Assembly: GCF_025024155.1 (NCBI RefSeq)
Contig: NW_026251729.1
Coordinates: forward strand, 1 to 64,000
DNA length: 64,000 nucleotides
Direction of reading: 5' to 3'
Origin: Gamsiella multidivaricata
Lineage: Eukaryota; Mortierellomycota; Mortierellomycetes; Mortierellales; Mortierellaceae
Below are positions 9,356 to 20,134 of this stretch, piece after piece. A model generated the notes under the pieces. That model did no database searches. It saw nothing but the letters and a program-made list of their open reading frames with translations, and was not told the DNA's origin. A program made the translations under genes and the position numbers. How positions within the stretch are numbered: position 1 is the first letter of the stretch; every line of letters starts with the position of its first letter.

Positions 9356-12277
9356 GACTGATCATGCACTCGCTTGGTGCCTTTCACGCAATCGAGCAAG
9401 TCCGCCACTCCTCCAGGCACAAAATCACGCATATTGCTCCCATCAGCGATCATAAGGAGCTGCATCCATCCCAGCCCGCTCGCGGCGTCTTTGGAACCGT
9501 AGGGTGGACGTAAATCAGGCTCAGGTACTTTCCGCCAGGGCAGTATGCGGCCAAGTTCGGTAGATGAGCCTTGAGTTTGATCTGATGTACTGTCAATCGA
9601 GCCTCCTCCACTTTTCCTAGAGAGATATCGTCGAGGAGCTTTGTCTGGACAAACACAGGGTAGAGCTGATCATCGATTCGCAGCACAAAGACGATATCGG
9701 GTCCGGAGTGAGACGGCTCTGAGTAGTAAAAAGGTGGCACTACGCAATCGCCACTCCTCGAGCCATGCTTATAGTGAGCCTCCAAAAAGTCGCTCATAGT
9801 CAGAGTCTCCTTGTACCGAGTTCCCCACTCATAATCCTCCCATCCGACGATCGTTGCTGGGCGCCCGAACAAATGCCTGGGAAACGTGACAGGCTCAAAT
9901 TGGGGAATAGGGGTCTTGAATTCCGTCGTAGGCCAGTGCTTGGCTGCTTTGGGGATTGAAAACATTTTTTCTTGAGCTGCTTCTTGTGGAAGGCGTAGAT
10001 CAGGTTCAACGGAGCGTGCCGCTCAAAGATCTTCCCTTCAGATTGTGGATCCTGTAAGTCTCGGTACTGTTCTCTGAAGTGTTTGTAGAACCTACGTCCT
10101 CCTTTTGGATAAAGTTATAGGCGGCCTGGAATACGAATGGCTCATCAATTATGGTGCTGATCTTCTTTCCAACAGCAGTCTTGTCAGCAGCAATGCAGAG
10201 ACGACCGAAAGCGCTCTCGACCAAGATCGGCTCCTCTCCTCGCAAGCTCCAAGGCAGTCCTAGTGAGGCTCGATAAACAATAGTCTGCTTGAGGACGTGT
10301 TTAAGTTCGATGGCATCCTCGTATTTGGTTGGGTCCTTGGCGACTTTGTCGATATCCTTTTAATATCTGAGCAAAGATTGCCGCGCATTGGAAATTGCTC
10401 AGGATAGCATACCAGTGCTCGGACTCTGCGTCCGATAGCTTCCCTCCAGTATGACGTGCATCCTTTCGCGATGATGTCCTCGATCGTCGTGATGATTGGA
10501 CGGAACCGACCTCTAAGTCTGAAAAACAACTCTTGGACAGCTGCTTCCGGGATTATTGTATGAAGTCTCGTTCTATCGTCCTCGCACATCGCATCTCCAA
10601 GATTGTTGAGGTACACAGACACTTGGTCCTCCGTTTTCCAGCCTGGGAAGTCGACGATACGGCGTTCTATTTGATCCAAGCTGCCTGCAATGCCGCCGGA
10701 GTTCGCCAATACTTCAAGTTCGTCCGCACTAATGCCTGTGCCACATGTCACCACGCAGTAATCTCTCTCGCTTTCTGAAATGTTTCTGGGCCCATGGATG
10801 CTAGGAGAGAGGATCGACCTCAAATCTCTGGAATCCGCGCGTGACACGAAATATTCCCTCCCATGATCGCTCAGAGTCTGCGCTTCATCGAAGACGACGA
10901 GAAGCTTGCTCGTCGGAGAATCGGCAGCAAACGAGGAGATCTGACCTTGAACCTTACGAAATCGATCCTGCAATAGGCGCTTCAAGCTCGAAAGAGGAAT
11001 AGCCGGCGTCTGGTCATGGTAGGTGTTTAGTACATCCCTGAAAACGTCGTTAAAGACATCCGATACTGTAGCATCAAAGGCTCCTGGGCACACTTGGAGC
11101 AACATCCAACGCTCACAGGTAAATGTGTCATGGCGGCCGAGACTCAGACAGAATTGCAGGACCATAAGACGCGAAATAAGAAGACAGCCTGTAATCGCCT
11201 GAATGTTGAGGCCATTCTGCACCTTATCGGACGACAAATACCGTGTCGGCATTTTCTGTGCTGACTCGAACAAAGTGGTGATGTCCTTTGAACCTCTATC
11301 CGCCTGGCTGCCATTCAGATAGAATCCTCAGTTCTGCGCAAGCATTTCCACGACAGCCCGCGTCTTTCCACAGCCACTTACGCCAAAGAAGGTGATAATG
11401 TCGTTGTTTTGGTACTCCTTGATCGTTTTGAGGGCAGCCTCTGATGGTGTCTTTGTCGTCCGATGTGGTCGCTTTGGGTGCAAAAGGTATAGAGCAGGCT
11501 GAGGTGTAACTTCTCTGAAAGTGCTCGATCGTAACCAGGATTTTGTAGACCCTTGACAGAGCAATTTGCGTCAGGGATACTGAGGTCGCCTTTTACGAAC
11601 GAACAGAGGAAGCGTGAAACCGGAGAGTCCGCATGAAAGATATCCTTCTCGAGCCTCTCTAAAAGGGTGTTGACTACAATGAATGCAAGGTATAAGCAGC
11701 AAATCCATACGGCAAACCGGAATGCAGTCTTACAAGTCTCCACTTACATGCTTCCCTCGCCTGCCTCGGAGAACCTGGTGGTGCTTTTGGGGCAGATTCA
11801 TCCGAGAGGTGGCCCGGAAGTGGAGTAGACGCCCGAGCGGGGACAGGTGCCTGGACTATGTCGGAGCAATTACGCATGTGAATAAGGTTAGTACAATGGT
11901 TAGCCTCATGCGACAACGTGGCAATGAAGCCATTTCGCGGCTGCATTGCCTTGTGGGAGTCGCTGGACAATGATGTGAATTGTTTTCTTGGGTGGCGTTT
12001 CTTTGAAGACGTCAGAGAGGTCGTCCGTCGGGTCAAGCTCTGTTGATGATGGAATCTCGGTCAGGACGACTGGCTTGCGCTCCTTGGGAGGAACAACGGG
12101 GATGGAGACGCGCCATAGGGTGAGCTCATCTGCGGCAACATCATCAAACCGAGGAGTCTTCTTGATTTTGATTGCGTCCTTGAGGTGATCAACCGTCTTT
12201 GATGGATCGATGTCTACAGAGAATGGTGTAGAGTCTCCATCAACAAGACAGAACAGGCTCAGATGATTGTCGGCCAT
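9356..12277 (-). pseudogene. decayed Crinkler-type (CRN/CR) protein gene
   Basis: The ATG at 12277 opens a Crinkler ubiquitin-like header of about 100 residues that begins with an LFCLVDG core and contains the LWRVSI block. A Pro/Ser-rich linker follows (11740-11860), then an intron with GTAAGT at 11747 and acceptor TAG before 11673. Next come a P-loop NTPase with GVSGCGKT near 11365-11390 and Walker B VVFDEA near 10885, and a nuclease-like C-terminal module to about 9450. A short intron (10412-10357) restores frame and is probably genuine. The reading frame is otherwise broken: a frame change near 11500, an in-frame TGA at 11328-11330 just after the P-loop, a frame change near 10100, another in an A-run near 9970, and one near 9475. 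Members with this header-NTPase-nuclease layout are proposed nuclear-acting effectors or conflict proteins. This copy is unlikely to make a full product. Confidence 0.75.
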
Positions 12278-13499
12278 GGTGTTGCGAAGCATTAAATGAA
12301 TAAAGGTGGAGAGTAAGAGAAGACGAGAAAGCAGAGAGAAGAGAGGTGAGGGACGATGAAAAGCGAGGACAGAAGCCAAAGGATGGGGTATAAAGGCAAA
12401 GGTCATGAAGAAGGGCGTGGGAACAATGACAAAGGATGTGTCCGCGTGAGAGCAAGCGATGGCGAAGGTGGCAAATATGCGTGCGATCGAAAGCAAGCGA
12501 AAGCAGTCAAGGAAAAAGTGTGGCGTCCTACGCGAGGACATCCCCCACGCCCTCACCATCTTGTCAGTACCATGCTGCACACCCCTGATGCATGTCAAAC
12601 TAGATTGACACCCAGTTGCCATCACAGGAGGACTTCGTGACATCGAAGATGGCGTCGTTTACGCTCTTCCCTCCTTTCTCACTTCCAAAATCGCTACAAT
12701 CTCTCATCTCTTGTATTCAATTCTTGCTTCATTCCGACGACATCAGTACGCGCACCAATCATTCTCTATATCAAACACTCCCACTAGTCAGCAATTGCAT
12801 CTTCAACGGTATCAACACCCCACCTCTATTCATCCGCGCAGCCGATTTCGTTACGTACCCATTCACTGTGAATCGGTAAGCGCCTTATCTTCCTCTTCCA
12901 CTTTCTTCGCACCATATCTCCCCTTTATCCTCTCTCCGTTCATACCCTTTATCCTCTCTCCGTTCATACCCTTTATGCATCGATTATATTTCATCCTGTT
13001 TAGTATGCCGCGGGATGTGGAGAGAGATGATGGCGATGGCGATGTCTTTCGAAACATTTGTACATCTCTTATTTTTGAAGACCGAGGGTATGATTCTGTG
13101 AGGCAGACGAAAAAGAACATTGTCCGTTCATCACAAGCCGTAGCGTTGCGCTCGTTTATGATGGATATATTGTCCAGGACCCTTCCCATCCATTTCTTTG
13201 TCAGTGCTTGTTTTCAAGCTGGACATGTACGACGCTCCGTGCCCAGTGATGTTTTGTCACTGACGCATACAGCCAAAACCACGCTAGCCTCTTGATTGGT
13301 TTTCTTCTTTGGCGTCTCATGCTGGTAGCATGCGAAACCAATCCAGGGTTGCAAAACACTCTGTTGGCTCTGTGCGCTTGTTTGCATCTCGGGTCTAACT
13401 GAATGCCTGTTAGAGTTAAGGTATCACCCTGCCAAGATGCACCGTTTCCAACAGTAAACCATAATTTTTATTTCTCGTCACGAATAGGGCCATGTCTAA
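12278..13499. other. spacer with a 24-bp tandem duplication
   Basis: C/T-rich upstream region. A 24-bp unit (CTTTATCCTCTCTCCGTTCA plus TACC) is present twice in tandem at 12923-12970. A plus-strand frame (about 12711-13295) is open across it but is low complexity in its first half, and I could not link it to a known protein. Near 13005-13170 (from an ATG at 13005) its composition looks more protein-like; it could be an exon of the orphan gene that follows. Confidence 0.4.
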
Positions 13500-14600
13500 T
13501 CTCACGGAGATAGGTCTCCGGAGGCTTTTTTTTTGGCTTTCGAGATAACCGACAAGCACACTGCTCATCGTCGATATGGGTTGGCCATCGAGAGATGTTC
13601 TACGGGCGCGGACTGCGAACGCCTCAAGGAAGAGTTTGATCAATGGAAGAGAAGCAAGGGAACGACATATTGGACGGATCAGCGAGCTCGACTTTCAGCA
13701 ATGAGAACAGCCGGCGCATTGATTGACGCTTCGGAACCATATCCGGAAGACTCGCTTCATCGTGCTTCAAAAATGGTGAATGCGCCGCAAGGTATGTTTT
13801 ATTTATCGATCTCGTTGCTTTTTATCGGCGAAGGATGTAGTGGAATAGAGATGTTAATTGAAATCTGCACCATCGGCACCTGTGTCTGTCTTGATAGTGA
13901 CACTTTCCACGACATCTGTGGGATCGCCACCACACACAGAGCAATCAGGACTGATGCGGCTGGAGCACTTGCAGTCATTACCGCCAGTGTACATATCGAC
14001 CACCTGTGATGGATGCAACACCTCAGGAGGAGCGACTGAACATGGACCGGCGATATCTGGAGAAGATCACGAATCGCCGTTGATTGATGAGGATGAACGG
14101 GAGGTTCTTCTTTCACAAATTGAAAGTATTGGCCATGAATGCGAACCCTAAGGAGATAAGGGTTGTTTGGCGTGTTTGTTCAGGTCCTACCAGCGACTGT
14201 GCGTCGCCGCAATTCACAAAAATGAGCTTCGGATTACGGACGTCACGGATGTTGTAGCGTTGCTAGGGGTATTGGTGCCCTTCAAAGCAACCGCGAGGAT
14301 GAAGTCCGTCTTCCAGGAAAAGACTCTGGATGATCTGACAAAATCGGATGAAGAGTGGCCTGATGTTGGATTCGATGAGAGCTTGGTGACTTCTGCCGTC
14401 AGGGTATGTTCAATATCGGCTTTGAACAGAAATGTTCGTGCGCTTCTTGACAACACCTGCCAACGATTTTTGCTTTTCTTTCATTTTAGCATTGTATGCG
14501 TGGTTAGAAGGGGCATGTGGGTCAACTTTTGCGTCCGCTCGAAGAGAATCACCTACGTATCAAGCTTTTACTCGAGACTCGGTAAGCAAAAGTTCGATAT
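13500..14600 (+). CDS. orphan multi-exon gene fragment, no recognised family
   Basis: Several exon-like blocks line up on the plus strand. Block A is open from 13500 to 13791 (charged, with an ERLKEEFDQWKRSKG helix) and ends at a GTATGT donor. Block B starts after TTGATAG at 13898, joins A in phase, and runs to a TAA at 14149-14151. Block C (about 14197-14403) starts after TTCAG and ends at GTATGT. Block D lies around 14490-14580 and ends at GTAAGC. Blocks B and C are in the same frame but separated by the TAA, so either an intron I could not place removes it or the gene is broken. No start codon is evident. The donor at the end of block D has no partner before the transposon debris at 14630. 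I do not recognise the protein. Confidence 0.35.
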
Positions 14601-14629
14601 GTGATGCTTGATGTTGGACAGCGACTAAT

Positions 14630-15025
14630 CTATTGTTCGAGCACCTCAGAGTCCTTATGGTGAGGTATTAAATCCTCCTCAGATGGCAGGCGAGAAATGT
14701 ACTCTTGCAGTGTCGCCATCGGGCAAAGGGCTACGTTGGTATGCGCCTGTATGGTTGTGAACTTGCGGATCCGTCCATGACGTCGCTTCTCTTTGGGCAA
14801 GACCACGGGGAGGATCGCCACTTGTGGGGTGACTCGAAAGTGCGCGTGGGTGATGTCGATGCAGGCTATGTCGTCTCCGCGGAACATGCCTATCACAGCC
14901 AGTAGCCAGCACAGTTTGTGTGTGATCTGCTCCAAAGACAACTGTGCGTTCGCTGGCAGGACTTCCAAATAGCAAACCGCTGGGGTAAGGTCAAGGTCGA
15001 GTGCCTTGAAGTCGGTGATGGCCAT
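14630..15025 (-). pseudogene. tyrosine-recombinase (DIRS/Crypton-type) fragment
   Basis: A 131-residue minus-strand frame from an ATG at 15025. The segment around residues 33-60 (LCWLLAVIGMFRGDDIACID) matches the first catalytic-Arg block of eukaryotic tyrosine recombinases. It is followed by a beta-strand Lys region (PKEKRRHGRI) and an LCPMATLQEYI helix of the kind seen in DIRS/Ngaro and Crypton elements. The downstream HxxR and Tyr boxes are absent, since the frame stops at 14630. It is therefore a truncated domain, not an active integrase. I cannot tell whether reverse transcriptase sequence once accompanied it. Confidence 0.55.
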
Positions 15026-15134
15026 TCACAAGGAGATTCTTGGAGTACTCCAATTTCTTGTCAATAAATAGAACCTCAGTCTTTGTTTAATAAACATCCA
15101 CTCAACCATATATCCAGACCCGAACCTATTGCAT

Positions 15135-15146
15135 TGGTAGCAAAGG
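15135..15146 (+). other. putative primer-binding site
   Basis: TGGTAGCAAAGG begins two bases after a terminal TGCA-like LTR end. Its first seven bases are complementary to the GCTACCA 3' end typical of initiator methionine tRNA, the usual primer of many fungal LTR elements. It lies 143 nt upstream of the gag ATG. Confidence 0.45.
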
Positions 15147-15288
15147 TATAAAACACGAACCACCATACCCCCCCCCCTGAATTATCACAGACACACGAGT
15201 AAGAAAGCAGCACCCAGAAAGCAGCACCTAGAAACCAATACCCAAAAACAGCACATTTTTTTTCCTGGCCCTATTCCCTCGACCCATC

Positions 15289-16260
15289 ATGGACCAATCC
15301 TGCACGACTTTAGCGAACCTACCGCTATCAAATGCGATGCGCGATACATTGGCCGAAGCTTTCCGATTGGCAGTGCCCGAACGCGCCGCATTCAATGATG
15401 AGGCCCGCGCCCTTGCCACAGTTCTCAAACCTCAAAAACCAGCCCCTTACAACGGCTCTATTGATGCCATGGAATCTCTCAATTTCATCGATAGCCAAAA
15501 AGAATATTTCGAGATCGTCCAACTGGACAAATCGAGCTGGATCCGCTGGACCGTTCTTGCGCTCAATGGCGACGCTAAGTCTTGGTGGCGCAATTCCAAA
15601 ACGCCAATCGACTCGACCTGGGACACATTCCGCCACGCATTCCTCCTTGCCCATACACCCCCTAACGCAGCAAACACAGCCCGACAAGCCCTGCACAGAC
15701 TCAAACAAAAGAATTTTACGGTCGCAGAGTACACAAACCAATTTTATAAACAGCTTCGCCTAATCCCCCACATGGACAGCGATGGCGCCCATTACCTGTA
15801 CATGAACGGTTTGGAACCCGAGACAAGCAAGCGAGTCAAGTTACAACAACCCACGGACCTCGGCAGTGCCATCCATCATGCTACTATCATACACAACATC
15901 CTCCATCCCCCTAACTTGTCCCCCACTTCTAGCACCAACACCGCCGCCCCCAACCCTCTCACCAATAACTCCACCCCCATGGATATGGACACCATGCGCC
16001 TTATGTTTAATAACTTCCTTCACATGAACCGATTCTCCGCCCATGACAATCATCCAATCATCAGGATCACTCCCACCCAGTGTTCACCAAACTCACTGAC
16101 GCTGAGCGCGAGCGCCTACGAAAATCGGCGCATGCTTCCGTTGCCGAAAGGTTGCTAATCACATTGCCAAGAATTGCCGCGCTTCCCGTTCCCTCCACAA
16201 TGTTGAAACTACCCCTGCGCCCGGAAACTCGGGAAAAGACTAGGGTGATCTGACGACCAG
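15289..16260 (+). pseudogene. retrotransposon gag, frameshifted at the zinc knuckle
   Basis: The frame 15289-16158 encodes a gag-like capsid region: an N-terminal helix region, then the characteristic block with SWWRN (about residues 100-105), WDTFRHAF, and VAEYTNQFYKQL about 50 residues later, typical of Ty3/gypsy gag. The zinc knuckle CFRC...H....C is present at 16133-16177 but in another frame. At least two single-base shifts between about 16030 and 16133 separate it from the capsid frame. A stop follows at about 16240. Confidence 0.75.
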
Positions 16261-16329
16261 GACAGTCTCGCCCCACACAAAACCCCTACACCACCCCTGG
16301 TTCACAGGGATCTTGATCGAATTGTAGCG

Positions 16330-16890
16330 CAGAACCGAAATACACAAACTGTTCTCCGTGCATCTACTTCACGCGTGATCCCATCCTCCCCTCATCTCAT
16401 CGCTCATATTAACTCTATAGGCATCGACGTGGATCTTGGAATAAAACAACGGTTTCTCAAGCTCTACCCTAAGGACAGCATACTAGGACCGCTACTGGAA
16501 AAGTTTTGCGACGCCAGCACCACGGATCGATATTTTGCTCGCGATGGTCTACTCTGGATTAATACTGCAAGTGGACCACGTCTGTGCATCCCGAGGGACA
16601 CTGACCTTCGTTCCCTTCTCCTCCATGATGCACATGGCGCAACGATTGCCGGGCACCTAGGGTTCGACAAGACCTACGAAAACATGCGCCGGATTTTCTA
16701 CTGGCCATACATGGCCCGCGGCATCAAAGCCTACATTGCATCCTGTGAATGCTGCCAACGGAACAAACCATCGCTTCAGCACCCTGCAGGCCTTTTCACC
16801 CCCCTCGACTTTCCTTGTCAACGATGGGATACGACGTCCATGGACTTTATTGTGAAGCTACGCAAGACAGCTAGAGGATTCGATGCTAAA
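16330..16890 (+). pseudogene. retrotransposon integrase fragment
   Basis: The open frame encodes an H2C2 zinc-binding domain (two His about ten residues apart within HDAHGATIAGH, then CECC about 30 residues later) with the GHLGFDKT and YWPYM blocks of Ty3/gypsy integrases. After a short linker the core begins (RWDTTSMDFIV), but only its first Asp region is present before the sequence runs into an A-tract. The remaining catalytic acids are missing. Confidence 0.8.
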
Positions 16891-16912
16891 AAAAAAAAGA
16901 AAAAAAAAAAAA
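16888..16912 (+). repeat. A-rich tract ending the retroelement remnant
   Basis: A11-G-A13 directly interrupts the integrase core. It marks the right boundary of recognisable element sequence. Confidence 0.8.
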
Positions 16913-16914
16913 GA

Positions 16915-17542
16915 AAGACTACTGCATGCATATATGATGTAGAATGATTCACGGATACTATCGATGTGTTTGTTCTCTTGAGAGCGATGCTTGTTTGATT
17001 GATGACATATCGTGAGAGACCCTCCCCCGGAGTTCTTAAATGAACACGACAACCTGGACTACCGCCAACCTCCTTTTTCCCCCACGATTTATACGAACTT
17101 TAAGTTCCGCGTGCAGAGAGTACAGGGAATATGGATGATTCATAGAATCCAAGAGGCGAATTTGTTCCCGCTGGACTCGACTACTTGTTTCTGCAACGAT
17201 GAACTCGGTTCGGTGAGAATGCGGTGCGTGAGATGGGACATACCGGCATAGTCATCATCACCGACGGCGCCCCTCCAATTTGGTCATAACAGAATATCAT
17301 GGACGCTTCGGGGTTTGGAGGGGATAAAACGACGGTGAGGGGCACAAAGAAAACACGCCGTAAACGGCCCGGCGGACCAAAGGTGGAGTGAGTCAACAAC
17401 GTGCTACTGCACATCACATAATATCGATAAAAAAATTAAAGAAATCAGCAGCTGGGGGAACACATATCGTCTTTTCTCTTTCTCTCTTTTCATCCATCAT
17501 TCTCATTCTCACGACCCATTCAATCGTCCTCACATCCTCATC
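16915..17542. other. spacer upstream of anthranilate synthase
   Basis: No gene and no second LTR recognised. The last 100 nt are CT-rich (TCTCTTTCTCTC around 17470-17490) and form the probable leader of the next gene. Confidence 0.5.
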
Positions 17543-19386
17543 ATGGCACATGTTGTAAGTAACCGTACTAGCAAGCATATACAGGAAACAGAGACCACTG
17601 CTCAAAAATTCCACTGGGATCCGTGCGGTTGGATATTCAGTCTCGGGGGCTGTTGTTGTCGCAGATACTTTCCAGGATTAAAACATCACAGCAGCAGCAG
17701 CAGCAGCAACAGTTGTGAAAGAGACCCCATTCCAAACTTTAACGAATTGAATGCGGGGCCCCCATCTTGCTTATAGATCGCTGTCCAGCCCTCTCTGGAA
17801 GAGGTCAAAGGCTTTGTCGAGGCCAAGGCCGGCAACACAATCCCCATCTTTGCTGAAATTCCTGCCGATATGTTGACGCCCGTCATGGCATACCTCAAGG
17901 TCTCGGACAAGTGCGACTATTCATTCCTGCTCGAATCGATCACTGGAGGCGAAAACATCGGACGATACAGTTTTATTGGAAGTGGTAGGTGGTGAATAGT
18001 GGCAATGGATTGCTTTTTTCAATTTTTTTTCCAGGGACCACGGTTTAACAAGTATATCGTTGTTGATGTTTTTTCTTGGCTCTTTCATCCGTTCTATGCA
18101 CAGACCCATACAAGATCCTGAAGACAGGACCTGGGGAGGGGCTTCAGGGGGACCCGTTAGCTATCTTGGAGAAGGAATTGGCCAACATTCGCTACGTCAA
18201 GGTCAGGGGCGTTCAGGATTTTACAGGAGGTGCCATCGGCTACATTGGATACGACAACGTTCAGTACTTTGAGCCCCGCACCAAGCGCGACTTGCAGGAC
18301 CCCATCGGCTTGCCCGACGCCGTGTTTTTGTTCTGCGACACGATTGTGATCTTTGATCATTTGTACCAGAAGATCCAGGTTGTTACCCATTACCGATCGG
18401 ATGCCACAGACCCCGCCGAGGTCGAGAAGCAATACCTGAACGCTGTGGAGGAAATCCAGATCACGGTGGACCTGCTCAATAACGAAGTCACGCCCAAGGT
18501 CCCTCAACCACCCGTTGTCCTCGGTCAGGAACCGGTCTCGAACGTTGGCAAGGAGGGATATGAAGGCTTTGTGACACAATTGAAGAAGCACATCAAGCTC
18601 GGGGATATCATTCAGGCGGTTCCCTCCCAAAGACTCGCCAAGCCCACGTCGTTGCACCCCTTCAACATCTACAGACACCTGCGCTCGATCAATCCTTCGC
18701 CTTACATGTTCTATCTGGATCTGAAGGATTTCACATTGGTCGGTGCGTCGCCCGAGATGTTGGTCAAGGTCCATGATCGTGTTGTGTATACCCACCCTAT
18801 TGCCGGAACCAGGAAACGTGGAGCCACACCCGAGAAAGACATTGCGTTGGGAGAGGAGCTCCTGGCGGATCCCAAGGAGAGGGCCGAGCACATCATGTTG
18901 GTGGATCTAGGCCGCAATGACGTGAACAGGGTGTGCAAGCCCGAGACGGTCAAGGTGGACTCGTTAATGCATCTGGAACGGTACTCGCATGTGATGCACA
19001 TTGTCTCAAACGTTTCTGGAACGCTCAGAGATGAAAAGACTCCCTTTGACGCATTCAGAAGCATCTTCCCCGCTGGTACCACATCTGGAGCGCCCAAGGT
19101 TCGGGCCATGGAGTTGATTGCGGATCTGGAGAAGACCAAGCGGGGGGTCTATGCTGGAGCGGTCGGTCACTTTGATTACTCGGGTGGACTGGATACCTGC
19201 ATTGCGCTGAGGACGATGGTGGTCAAGGACGGGGTCGCATATCTGCAGGCTGGAGGCGGTATTGTCCACGACAGTGTGGAGGAAGACGAGTACCAGGAGA
19301 CGATCAACAAGCTGGGATCGAACCTGACGGCCTTGAAGATGTGTGAGGAGTATTATTACCGCAAGCAGCAATTGGAGGGGTTGTAG
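17543..19386 (+). CDS. TRP2: anthranilate synthase component I
   Basis: Exons 17543-17554, 17777-17984 and 18104-19386 give 500 residues, the usual length. The first exon encodes only four residues (MAHV) before a GTAAGT donor; the 222-nt intron contains a CAG repeat. The protein has the N-terminal Trp-feedback region (a LLES block near residue 50, LLESITGGENIGRYSFIG) and the full chorismate-binding domain: PSPYMFYLD, GASPEMLV, HPIAGTRKRG, ERAEHIMLVDLGRND and GTTSGAPKVRAMELI. It converts chorismate to anthranilate with ammonia supplied by a separate glutaminase subunit (Trp3), committing chorismate to tryptophan. No catalytic motif is missing. Neighbouring genes are unrelated to tryptophan. 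Confidence 0.95.
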
Positions 19387-19488
19387 ATCCAACCTAGATG
19401 ATCGTCGCTGCAGTCGATAGAAACGGTTTCTAACTTGGTTGTGCCCGCATACTCATTATTAAACATTACACTCACTCTTACTCTCTCA

Positions 19489-19544
<56 letters not shown>

Positions 19545-20134
19545 AGTGCTCCCCCCGATTTCCGTAGTTCATTGTACCTGCTGGGTGAAATAGAAATAGC
19601 ATAATGCAATGCATGGTGGATCCAAACGACTACTAGTGCGGTACTGAGGTCGTGTGAGTATGTGTCCGGGCGAAGGGGGGGTCTGCCTCTCTTTGAAGCA
19701 ATAGCAATGTCCTTTTTTTTGCTTTTTTTGTTGGTCTGAGATTTGTTTGGTTTATGCATTGACGAAACGTCCCGACATTCTAGCAAAATAGGAAAGAAAA
19801 AGAGTTGCATTGTTTGCTTGCTCGCGTGAGGGTTTCGTTTTTTTCTTTTTAAATGACGATTTGTTTTTTATTTTATAGTACTATGATACAGTCGTAGAGA
19901 TGAGATGAGAATTGGAAGGAAAGAAGGATATTGATCTTTCCATTTAGTCTGGGTAATCGTGCCATCGATAATTGTGTGCCCCTAGCTTTTTTTTTTTTTT
20001 TTTTTGGACGCTCCAGTTAGCTGTTAGGTACATTGTTATAGGGTACGAAGCCAAGAAAAAAAAAAATAACAAATAACCCAGAAGAGAAAGAAATAACCCA
20101 GAAAAGAAAGAGAGGAAGGAATAGAAAAGACAAT
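19387..20134. other. convergent 3' spacer with (CT)n
   Basis: Holds a (CT)n microsatellite at about 19492-19543 and T runs near 19715-19730 and 19988-20005. No coding evidence. Confidence 0.6.
19492..19543. repeat. (CT)n microsatellite
   Basis: About 26 uninterrupted CT units immediately 3' of TRP2. Confidence 0.95.

Larger units (their letters stand above)
15040..16914 (+). mobile_element. internally deleted LTR retrotransposon remnant
   Basis: The order is: an LTR-like stretch ending near 15133, a primer-binding site, a gag frame (15289-16158 plus a frameshifted zinc knuckle), then directly an integrase zinc-binding domain and the first part of the integrase core (about 16330-16887), ending in an A-rich tract. 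Protease, reverse transcriptase and RNase H are missing between about 16240 and 16340. I see no 3' LTR after the A-tract. The integrase type (H2C2 followed by a core start at a WDTTSMDF block) favours a Ty3/gypsy-type element. Confidence 0.75.

Noticed and set aside
10006..10245. Separate small gene on the minus strand
   Set aside because: It is a piece of the Crinkler-type gene between an intron and a frameshift, not an independent gene.
18157..18891. 244-codon minus-strand frame opposite TRP2
   Set aside because: Antisense shadow; the plus strand encodes the complete chorismate-binding domain.
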